NCBI GenBank assembly: GCA_030637365.1
Contig: DAOWGR010000034.1
Span: forward strand, 1-9,374
Length of the DNA: 9,374 nucleotides
Direction: 5' to 3'
DNA from: Elusimicrobiota bacterium
GTDB lineage: Bacteria; Elusimicrobiota; Elusimicrobia; Elusimicrobiales; UBA9959
Both the position numbers and the translations under genes were made by a program. Positions 1 to 5,000 of the stretch are shown one piece after another (positions within the stretch are counted from its first letter, which is position 1; each line of letters starts with the position of its first letter). The notes under the pieces were generated by a model. The model was given only the letters and a program-made list of their open reading frames with translations. It was not told where the DNA came from and made no database searches.

Positions 1-432
1 CAGGTATTTTTGTTTGGAGAACATTCCTTTAAGACCTATGGTTTCTCCTTCATAAGCGCCGAAAGGTTTTATTTGCGCAGCGTTAAAATAATTCATTAGT
101 TGCGCGTTGTTTCCGATTTTAATATGTTTATCAAGAGGAAGATGATAGCCAAGAAGATTTATATTGTTATTAAAAAGAAGTTTAAGTTTTTTTTGGTATG
201 GCCCCTTGAAAATACTTGAGCGTCCCCATAAAAGGCCGTGATGGACAATTATCATATCCGCCTTTTCTTCTATGGATTTTTCAATAAGTTTTAAAGAAAT
301 TGAAACTCCAAAAGCTATTTTTTTTATATTTTCGGCGCCTTCGCATTGAAGGCCGTTTTGAGAGCTGTCTTTTATGTTTTTGATATTAAGATATGAATTA
401 AGAAAAGAAACTATTTTTTCTCTTTGTTCCAT
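1..432 (-). CDS. NIF3-like dinuclear metal centre protein (N-terminal 144 residues, cut by window edge)
   Basis: Reading from the ATG at 432 down to base 1 gives 144 uninterrupted codons starting MEQREKIVSFLNSYL. Recognisable NIF3/YbgI family blocks are DSSQNGLQCEG (about residues 22-32), ADMIIVHHGLLWG (about 58-70, with the metal-binding HH pair) and LLGYHLPLD (about 93-101, with the next metal-binding histidine and aspartate). The family forms hexameric rings with two metal ions per subunit; its substrate is unsettled, though some members are annotated as GTP cyclohydrolase 1 type 2. Full members are about 250-370 residues, so roughly half is present; the gene continues leftwards out of the window. 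A GGGAG ribosome binding site lies just upstream of the ATG (about 440-445). The gene follows the GH57-like gene on the same strand after 116 bases, so it could be the operon's last gene or have its own promoter. The family call is firm; the biochemical role is not known. Confidence 0.88.
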   Translation of the reverse strand, partial: MEQREKIVSFLNSYLNIKNIKDSSQNGLQCEGAENIKKIAFGVSISLKLIEKSIEEKADMIIVHHGLLWGRSSIFKGPYQKKLKLLFNNNINLLGYHLPLDKHIKIGNNAQLMNYFNAAQIKPFGAYEGETIGLKGMFSKQKYL

Positions 433-453
433 GAGGTTCTCCCTGAAAGTACG

Positions 454-459
454 ATAATA
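454..459 (-). promoter_or_regulatory. Possible -10 element for the NIF3-like gene
   Basis: On the minus strand the hexamer TATTAT (5 of 6 to TATAAT) would start transcription near 447, leaving a leader of about 15 bases that still contains the GGGAG ribosome binding site. The matching -35 (TTCCTT, 477-482, 17-base spacer) is poor. The spacer is AT-rich, so a chance match is quite possible. Confidence 0.25.
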
Positions 460-492
460 TGGAAAATAAATCAATTAAGGAAGTTTCTTTTT

Positions 493-516
493 TATCACCG
501 TATCACCATATCAATA
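493..516. repeat. Three-unit period-8 repeat in the spacer before the NIF3-like gene
   Basis: Three consecutive octamers begin with TATCA: TATCACCG, TATCACCA and TATCAATA. The first two differ at one base. On the minus strand the unit reads like TACGGTGA. The array lies in the 116-base gap between the GH57-like stop and the NIF3-like start. It resembles in period and G/C/A make-up the CAG octamer array at the end of the glycerate kinase gene. It shows no hairpin and no T tract, so it is not an intrinsic terminator. Confidence 0.6.
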
Positions 517-548
517 TGTTTTTGTGTTTACGCCGTTCAGTCCTATCT

Positions 549-2294
549 TTATTTCCCCCCCGGTCTTATGCTGGACAGATAGCCGGGGTGTTTGTCGGAA
601 GATAATTTATCGGTGAATTCTTTAGTTTTTCTGTCGGAGAAGATAATGGCGGAATAGCCCCAGCGCAATGGATTCCCCTTGAGTGTTTTTCTCGGCAATA
701 GTATTTTAAACGCGCCGTTTTCGTCTATTGTTTCGGTAGAATGCAATTTTTTAATTCCGGACATCGCGGCATAATTTATCTGAGTTTTATCGCTGTTTAC
801 GCTTATTGAATATTCCCACGCGTCTTGTGGAAGGATATTTATTTTATTGCCGCGAAGAGCCTTTCTTCGCCCTGCTCGCAGTCTGTTGTTTATATCTATA
901 TAAATATCTATCGCGATATTTTCAAGGCCGATTTCTTCATCTTCTTTATTGTTTATCAATTCGGGTTTTAGATAAAATTCAATTTTTTCTTTATCCCATT
1001 GAATATTCATTTCGGCTATGCGGAATGTGGCGGATGAAACAGACTCTTCTTCATCCTTTATAGCCTCAATTGAGGCGAAGGGAAAGCTGTTTTTAAAGTT
1101 GATGAAATTCGTTCCCGAGGATATTTGTACGGAGGCGGAGGTGTTTTCAGGCGACAATTCCTTGAATGATTTAAATAGCCAATTGGGAAGATTTTTTTCC
1201 ATAGTTCTGTAAATTTTCGCGAGTTTGTTTTGCAGGTAAAGTTCAACGGTGTTTGATTTTTTTTTCGGTTTTTCAAGCAGTTTAAGCAACTGCTCTCCGT
1301 TTTCAATTTCATAAAAGGTCGTTAAAAGACGATTTATTTTTTTGGTCTTATTTGGGTTTAATCCCATAAACAGCAAAATATCTTCCCGCGTTTTTTTAAG
1401 TCCGGTTAAAAGTCCTCGTTGCCGGCTGTTGGATGTCCAAAGAGAGTAATTTTTTGTCCAAGGCAAAGTCAAGGCAAGCAAAGAGTTTCTGCTTATTGGA
1501 GTTGATATGGCTACGCTTAAAGCTTCGGATACGGTTAAGTATCGGTTTTCTTCGTTTAGATTTAGAAAATCAAGAAGCGGTTCATTATAATTTTGTTTTG
1601 CTTGGGTGGAAAGAGTTTCATCATAAACGATGAAATTTAAAGAATTCTTTTCAAGAGCGTGTGTTTTGGAGCTTTCAAGAAGCTTAAAGGGCACGATATT
1701 TATACCTTCACAATTTAAAATTTCATAAGGCGCCGTTGATATGAGCGGGCCGGACGCTATCCATTTTAATTCAATGGATTTTGCCAGTGGCACATAATCG
1801 GGAAATATATCGCCGGGAGAGTTCGCTAAACCCGTGGGCAAGGAGGACAAGTTTTCTATAAAAGCTTTTCTCGCGTCAGTGAGTCTTTGCGCGAAAAAAA
1901 ACGGATTATTGCCGGAATATTGCTTCGCGCCAACGGAGGTTTCAATGTAAGAAATGTTCTTGGGATAATAGAAAAGTCCTATGATGGGATTATTTGTCAG
2001 GCGCATAATTATTTCAACGCGGCCTTCTTGAGAAAATTTTTTTAGTTTTTTGAAATTTCGGTTGTTTATCGGTTCCGATATCGCTATGGTAATCTTTAAA
2101 TCGGAGTTTCTTTCCAATTCGTCAAGCATATTTTCCAATGATGAATTAATCGGCGGCATCCAAAGCAGAACCGCGGTTGTTTCCATTTTAGGCGCGGAAC
2201 TGTCTTTATTGGAATTGAAAGCGCCAAATATTGAAGCGCTCGCGGAAATATTCATTGTTGTGAGCAAAATAATTGTAAAAATCAATTTATTCAT
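549..2294 (-). CDS. Exported GH57/deacetylase-like protein with C-terminal glucodextranase-C-like domain
   Basis: This 581-residue protein starts with a type I signal peptide: a lysine, a hydrophobic stretch (residues 4-13) and an ASA cleavage motif at 18-20. It should act in the periplasm or outside the cell. Residues about 37-390 look like a (beta/alpha) barrel of the GH57 or polysaccharide-deacetylase kind: hydrophobic strand AVLLWMPP (41-48), and a block at 158-183 with NSPGD, then KWIASGP. The HxHQP opening of active GH57 enzymes is not there, and I cannot identify a catalytic nucleophile, so activity is uncertain. Residues about 423-577 resemble the glucodextranase C-terminal domain: IDIYIDINNR (462-471), WEYS (493-496) and WGYS (545-548). 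The ATG overlaps the stop of the CBM48 gene (ATGA), with no clear ribosome binding site, so translation is probably coupled. A run of seven G sits at the last codons. The domain calls are from pattern memory: moderate for the C-terminal half, weak for the N-terminal half. Confidence 0.6.
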   Translation of the reverse strand: MNKLIFTIILLTTMNISASASIFGAFNSNKDSSAPKMETTAVLLWMPPINSSLENMLDELERNSDLKITIAISEPINNRNFKKLKKFSQEGRVEIIMRLTNNPIIGLFYYPKNISYIETSVGAKQYSGNNPFFFAQRLTDARKAFIENLSSLPTGLANSPGDIFPDYVPLAKSIELKWIASGPLISTAPYEILNCEGINIVPFKLLESSKTHALEKNSLNFIVYDETLSTQAKQNYNEPLLDFLNLNEENRYLTVSEALSVAISTPISRNSLLALTLPWTKNYSLWTSNSRQRGLLTGLKKTREDILLFMGLNPNKTKKINRLLTTFYEIENGEQLLKLLEKPKKKSNTVELYLQNKLAKIYRTMEKNLPNWLFKSFKELSPENTSASVQISSGTNFINFKNSFPFASIEAIKDEEESVSSATFRIAEMNIQWDKEKIEFYLKPELINNKEDEEIGLENIAIDIYIDINNRLRAGRRKALRGNKINILPQDAWEYSISVNSDKTQINYAAMSGIKKLHSTETIDENGAFKILLPRKTLKGNPLRWGYSAIIFSDRKTKEFTDKLSSDKHPGYLSSIRPGGK

Positions 2295-2755
2295 TTGATT
2301 ACCAAAAGAGATACTTTTTGTCCATTGTAATGGGAAGTTTTTGGATTTAAGGGGTCAAGAACGAATTCATTGTCTATTTTGTACAAATACTTGTATTCTC
2401 CCGAAGGGAGTGCGACAACGGTTTTCCATGTTTTTTTGCTTTTTACAAGAGCAAGGTCATTGGGCTTCCATTTGTTAAAATCAGCCGCGATTTTAACCGA
2501 TTTCGCTTTCGGCATTTTTATTGAAAATTTAACAAATCGGAGTTCCGAATGGGGGGGGGCGTATGGAACATGATTTTTTTTAGGCGCCTTGGGAAAGGTG
2601 GTCGTTTTATTTAGTTTTAAAACGGCGACATCCCACGAATAAAGAAAGCTAAAGTATTTTTTAAAAGCTTTGTGAAACAGAACGCTTGGCACGCTGACCA
2701 GAATTAAAAATCCGACAACAGCTGTCATTAATATTGTTTTTTTTTCCAGATTCAT
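2291..2755 (-). CDS. Membrane-anchored protein with a CBM48/AMPK-type glycogen-binding domain
   Basis: This 154-residue protein has a basic start (MNLEKK), one hydrophobic helix at about residues 8-27 that serves as an uncleaved anchor, a polar and proline-containing linker (about 45-70), and a beta domain at 71-154. The domain has the hallmarks of the CBM48/isoamylase-N glycogen-binding fold: ADFNKW (91-96), a tryptophan at 110, PSGEYKYLYKID (117-128), DPLNP (134-138) and a final VSLLVIK strand. W96 and K126 match ligand-contacting positions of the AMPK beta glycogen-binding domain; the second binding tryptophan appears to be replaced by F131. No enzyme domain follows, so it probably only binds alpha-glucan or mediates assembly, with the domain outside the cytoplasmic membrane. 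Both ends overlap neighbours by ATGA, so the three genes form a tightly coupled operon. A run of nine C lies in codons 66-69, just before the domain, and a run of nine A in codons 4-7. Confidence 0.75.
   Translation of the reverse strand: MNLEKKTILMTAVVGFLILVSVPSVLFHKAFKKYFSFLYSWDVAVLKLNKTTTFPKAPKKNHVPYAPPHSELRFVKFSIKMPKAKSVKIAADFNKWKPNDLALVKSKKTWKTVVALPSGEYKYLYKIDNEFVLDPLNPKTSHYNGQKVSLLVIK
2551..2559 (-). repeat. Homopolymer run of nine C (coding strand) inside the CBM48 gene
   Basis: The plus strand has nine consecutive G, so the coding strand has nine C, encoding A-P-P-H at about residues 66-69 in the linker before the glycan-binding domain. Loss of one base would lead to a TAA after about a dozen altered codons, and gain of one base to a TAA about seven codons later. 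Both would remove the whole CBM48 domain. It is the longest G/C homopolymer in a window of about 40% GC. Confidence 0.85.
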
Positions 2756-3399
2756 TTTTTTGTGGTTTCAATTCCCGTTCGTATTCTCAAATTTATCTTT
2801 AGTTTTTTCGCGAATGTGTCCAATTGTTCCATATTGGCTTCAAGATTGTCAATGGCGGTAATCGTGGTTGTGTCCAAAATTTTCGAACAATCCTCTATAA
2901 ACCGCAGTACGCTTAAAAAGCCCTTTTCCCGGTATTTTTCAACAGGATTCATAAGGTGAAGCCATTGTTCGGGGTTCATTGTGTTTAAGCTTATGTTTAC
3001 AAAGTCGATTTGCCCTTTTAATTGCGGAACAATGTTTCTTTCGTTTATAAGATTGCCCAAGCCGTTTGTGTTTAATCTTATGCTAAAGTCCTTTCGCAAT
3101 CCGGCTATTTTTCCCGCGCGAACGGCGTTTGAAATTTCGAGCATTTCGGCTAAACGCATTGTTGGCTCTCCGTATCCGCAGAATACGAGTTCTTTAAAGT
3201 CCATTGTTTTGGACTCTTCGCTTAGGGCGATTATATAAGCGGCGGCATTGGGTTCAAATTTGCTAATATCTAAGTTATATCCGTGAAATTGCATTTTCCA
3301 TAGTTTTTTTACGCAGAAAACGCAGTCCGTCGGACATTTGTTCGTGAGATTGATATAAAGGCTGTTATTGTATCTATAAGTTGTTTTTGCCGCATCCAT
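2752..3399 (-). CDS. Radical SAM protein, TatD-associated type
   Basis: This 215-residue protein has the cluster motif CxxxCxxC at C22, C26 and C29, in the context INLTNKCPTDCVFC, which binds the 4Fe-4S cluster that cleaves S-adenosylmethionine. Further radical SAM hallmarks are GYGEP at 75-79 (the SAM amino-group motif), RLNTNG at 108-113 and FVNISLNT at 133-140. The short length and the N-terminal YINLTN context fit the radical SAM family usually found beside or fused to TatD nucleases; its substrate is unknown. No tatD lies in this window. There is no signal peptide, so it acts in the cytoplasm, unlike its two exported operon partners. It is the first gene of the operon, and its TGA overlaps the ATG of the CBM48 gene. 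The start codon has no ribosome binding site, and a TATAAT sits just upstream, which suggests a leaderless mRNA. The fold call is firm; the TatD-associated subfamily call is likely. Confidence 0.85.
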   Translation of the reverse strand: MDAAKTTYRYNNSLYINLTNKCPTDCVFCVKKLWKMQFHGYNLDISKFEPNAAAYIIALSEESKTMDFKELVFCGYGEPTMRLAEMLEISNAVRAGKIAGLRKDFSIRLNTNGLGNLINERNIVPQLKGQIDFVNISLNTMNPEQWLHLMNPVEKYREKGFLSVLRFIEDCSKILDTTTITAIDNLEANMEQLDTFAKKLKINLRIRTGIETTKK

Positions 3400-3407
3400 C
3401 GTATATT

Positions 3408-3413
3408 ATTATA
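3408..3413 (-). promoter_or_regulatory. Perfect -10 box directly before the radical SAM gene (leaderless mRNA likely)
   Basis: On the minus strand a perfect TATAAT ends eight bases before the ATG at 3399. Normal spacing would start transcription at about 3401, leaving about two untranslated bases. This fits the lack of any ribosome binding site. No good -35 is visible at 17 bases (AACCAT). Confidence 0.45.
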
Positions 3414-3495
3414 CAAAATTGGCCGTTCGCATGGTTCACGGCGTTTTACGGCCATTCGCGCGTTTGCTTGCGATTTGCTTTCCCGCCGCCGCAAC

Positions 3496-3522
3496 CTGCC
3501 CGACCGCAGATTGGCGGGGCAG
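3496..3522. repeat. GC-rich interrupted palindrome (REP-like unit)
   Basis: CTGCCC at 3496-3501 pairs with GGGCAG at 3517-3522. Inside, CGC (3505-3507) can pair with GCG (3514-3516), leaving a six-base loop and a three-base bulge. No T tract follows, and it lies between two divergent promoters, so it is not a terminator of either gene. It looks like a dispersed intergenic palindromic unit, but only one copy is in view. Confidence 0.5.
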
Positions 3523-3577
3523 TGGAGGGATGAATCAATAAGATTTGTTGCTTGAGCATACAATTTTACTTATTAAA

Positions 3578-4711
3578 ATGAATATACTTATCGCTCCCAA
3601 TTCTTTCAAAGGCACGCTTAATGCCAGTTCGGCAGCTTATGCAATCGCCAAAGGCATACGAAAGGTTTTGCCGGAGATTAATTTAAAATTGTCGCCTATT
3701 TCAGACGGAGGAGACGGTTTGATTGATGTTGCTTTGAATGTTTTGGGCGGTCAAATTAAAACCGGAAAAGTTGAAGGTCCGCTTGGGAAACAAGTTAAAG
3801 CCAGATATATCCTTTGTAAAAATAAAACGGCCGTTATTGAAATGGCGGAGGCGTCGGGAATTAAATATCTTAGCCGTAATGAGCTTGATATAATGAACTC
3901 TTCAACATTCGGAGTGGGGCAATTGATTGAGAAGGCTCTTAAAGCGGGCGCAAATAAAATAATTATCGGTCTTGGCGGCAGCGCTTCAAATGACGGAGGC
4001 GCGGGCTGCGCTCAAGGATTCGGTTTTAAATTAACCGATATTAAAGGCAAGGATATTTCAAGAGGCGCGCTGGGATTATCAAAACTTTCAAAAATTGACA
4101 ATAGCGCTCAAAAGAAGCTTAAAAATCTGACTTTTATAATTCTAACGGATGTTTCAAATCCTTTATGCGGAAAAGAGGGGTCCGCCAAAATTTTCGGTCC
4201 GCAGAAGGGGGCGTCTTCTCGAGATGTAAAAAGAATTGAAAAAATTTTGTCGCGATATTCCATGATTGTTAAGCGCGATTTAAATAAAAATGTAAAGCGT
4301 CTCAAAGGCGGAGCCGCCGCCGGCGGGCTTGCGGCGGGTTTGTACGCTTTTTTTGGAGCGAAAGTATCGGACGGAACAAAATATATTTTCAAGGCCGCCG
4401 AGATTGAGAAGGATATTAAAAAAGCGGATATTATTATTACCGGCGAAGGAAAATTTGACAGACAAAGTATTTTCGGCAAAGGATTTTACGGTCTTTCCGA
4501 GCTGGCGTTAAAACATAAGAAGCCCATAGTTGTGATATGTGGCCGGTCAGAAGTGAAAAATGAAAAATTGCTGCGCGCCAAGAGCGTAAAATATGTGATA
4601 GAGCTTGAAAAAATTTTTAAAGGCGGGAATTTATTTCTTAAGCCCGAGAAATGGATTGAAAGAGCTTTTAAACTTGAAATTGGAAAGATAATAAAAGCAG
4701 TGCGACAGTGA
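3578..4711 (+). CDS. Glycerate kinase (type I, GarK/GlxK family)
   Basis: This enzyme phosphorylates D-glycerate with ATP, giving phosphoglycerate that enters lower glycolysis or serine metabolism; GarK of E. coli makes the 2-phospho form. Family landmarks in order are MNILIAPNSFKG (1-12), SDGGDG (42-47), EMAEASG (88-94), GLGGSASNDGG (131-141), TDVSNPLCG (about 191-199) and TGEGKFDRQS (288-297). The 377-residue length is normal for the family. I chose the ATG at 3578 because family members begin at this point; an in-frame TTG at 3545 would add 11 residues (MLLEHTILLIK) with no family resemblance. Neither start has a ribosome binding site, and a TACAAT at 3559-3564 could give a nearly leaderless transcript. 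The last codons (AVRQ, stop) lie inside a period-8 CAG repeat, so the C-terminus may be recently altered. The function is well supported. Confidence 0.93.
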   Translation: MNILIAPNSFKGTLNASSAAYAIAKGIRKVLPEINLKLSPISDGGDGLIDVALNVLGGQIKTGKVEGPLGKQVKARYILCKNKTAVIEMAEASGIKYLSRNELDIMNSSTFGVGQLIEKALKAGANKIIIGLGGSASNDGGAGCAQGFGFKLTDIKGKDISRGALGLSKLSKIDNSAQKKLKNLTFIILTDVSNPLCGKEGSAKIFGPQKGASSRDVKRIEKILSRYSMIVKRDLNKNVKRLKGGAAAGGLAAGLYAFFGAKVSDGTKYIFKAAEIEKDIKKADIIITGEGKFDRQSIFGKGFYGLSELALKHKKPIVVICGRSEVKNEKLLRAKSVKYVIELEKIFKGGNLFLKPEKWIERAFKLEIGKIIKAVRQ

Positions 4712-4737
4712 TACAGCGCGGCAGTACGGCAGTGAAC
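4698..4737 (+). repeat. Five-unit period-8 CAG array overlapping the glycerate kinase stop codon
   Basis: CAG occurs at 4698, 4706, 4714, 4722 and 4730, exactly eight bases apart. The units are CAGTGCGA, CAGTGATA, CAGCGCGG, CAGTACGG and CAGTGAAC. The first two units encode the last residues of glycerate kinase and supply its TGA stop (4709-4711); the rest lie in the spacer. Only the first three bases are fully conserved, so this is a degenerate array. Confidence 0.75.
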
Positions 4738-4751
4738 AGAAAGTAAAATAG

Positions 4752-4784
4752 TTTAGAGAAAGAGGGAAGAGACAAGAAACGGCG
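4752..4784 (+). repeat. Purine-rich period-7 array ending in CGGCG (left of the phosphohexomutase gene)
   Basis: Four heptamers run in register: TTTAGAG, AAAGAGG, GAAGAGA and CAAGAAA, followed by CGGCG. The same layout, with an identical last 12 bases (CAAGAAACGGCG), occurs on the other side of the phosphohexomutase gene at 6439-6471. After this copy GCGGA (4782-4786) and TCCGC (4791-4795) form a small hairpin with a TTTT loop. Confidence 0.55.
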
Positions 4785-4795
4785 GATTTTTCCGC
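4782..4795 (+). terminator. Weak hairpin downstream of glycerate kinase
   Basis: GCGGA and TCCGC form a five-base-pair stem with a TTTT loop, followed only by CTTTGG rather than a T tract. It is the nearest stem of this kind to the glycerate kinase stop, 70 bases downstream. As a terminator it is weak, and it may just be part of the repeat element. Confidence 0.2.
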
Positions 4796-4813
4796 TTTGG
4801 AAATTTATAGAAG

Positions 4814-4890
4814 TATAACTCTCCCGACTCGGAAATTTGGTTGAAAACCAAATTTCTTATTCGGGAGCGGATTGGGTGGCAAGAGTTATA
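4814..4890. repeat. 77-base nested inverted repeat in the glycerate kinase / phosphohexomutase spacer
   Basis: Three nested stems share one centre. The outer arms are TATAACTCT (4814-4822) and AGAGTTATA (4882-4890). The middle arms are TCCCGA (4822-4827) and TCGGGA (4861-4866). The inner arms are GAAATTTGGTT (4832-4842) and AACCAAATTTC (4846-4856), perfect over 11 pairs around a GAA loop. Between the inner and middle stems is a 4 by 4 internal loop, and the 3' side carries about 15 unpaired bases before the outer arm. No T tract follows, so it is not a classic terminator. It could be a miniature mobile or palindromic element, or a structured RNA. Confidence 0.7.
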
Positions 4891-4905
4891 AGGTGTTTCC
4901 TTATT

Positions 4906-4933
4906 CATCTGACATCTGATTTCTATTGCTTAC
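4906..4933 (+). repeat. Pyrimidine-rich period-7 array upstream of the phosphohexomutase gene
   Basis: CATCTGA occurs twice in tandem (4906-4912 and 4913-4919), followed in register by TTTCTAT and TGCTTAC. On the opposite strand these read as TCAGATG-type heptamers, like the TCAGAAG unit of the array at 6439. It forms the right-hand partner of the purine-rich array at 4752, with the nested inverted repeat between them. Confidence 0.45.
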
Positions 4934-4936
4934 TAG

Positions 4937-4965
4937 TGGACTAATTGGCTTTATTTTTCTAATAT
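4937..4965 (+). promoter_or_regulatory. Possible promoter of the phosphohexomutase gene
   Basis: TGGACT (4937-4942, 4 of 6 to TTGACA) and TAATAT (4960-4965, 4 of 6 to TATAAT) are 17 bases apart. Transcription would start near 4972 and give a leader of about 29 bases that contains the GGAG ribosome binding site. Both boxes are imperfect in an AT-rich stretch. Confidence 0.3.
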
Positions 4966-4988
4966 ATGCGAATTAAATTTAATTTTTT

Positions 4989-4992
4989 GGAG
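4989..4992 (+). promoter_or_regulatory. Ribosome binding site of the phosphohexomutase gene
   Basis: GGAG lies eight bases before the ATG at 5001. It fixes this start and contrasts with the upstream glycerate kinase and radical SAM genes, which have none. Confidence 0.7.
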
Positions 4993-5000
4993 ATATAAAA

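Larger units (their letters stand above)
3400..3577. other. Divergent intergenic region with a GC-rich island
   Basis: This region separates the leftward radical SAM operon from the rightward glycerate kinase gene. Bases about 3421-3530 are clearly more GC-rich than the genes around them, while both edges are AT-rich and promoter-like. The GC-rich part holds near-repeats: GGCCGTTCGC at 3421 and GGCCATTCGC at 3451, and TTTGCTT at 3463 and again at 3474. It also holds the palindrome described separately. I see no credible gene in it. Confidence 0.6.

Noticed and set aside
2752..2762. Programmed frameshift joining the radical SAM and CBM48 proteins at the run of seven A before TGA
   Set aside because: A-runs are common in this AT-rich window, and a fusion would place a membrane anchor inside the protein; simple ATGA stop/start coupling explains the overlap.
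3545..3577. TTG start giving glycerate kinase 11 extra residues
   Set aside because: Family members begin at the MNILIAPNSFKG block, and the extension has no ribosome binding site and no similarity.
4108..4479. Opposite-strand open frames within glycerate kinase, the mutase and metK
   Set aside because: They lie entirely inside well-identified genes, lack ribosome binding sites and show no recognisable domains.
4698..4737. CRISPR-like array
   Set aside because: Units are 8 bases long with no spacers and no cas genes.
4821..4867. Rho-independent terminator of glycerate kinase
   Set aside because: The hairpin is strong but no T tract follows either end, and it starts 110 bases after the stop codon.
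4814..4890. Integron attC site
   Set aside because: The arms lack the GTTRRRY / RYYYAAC core sites, and there is no integrase or cassette array.
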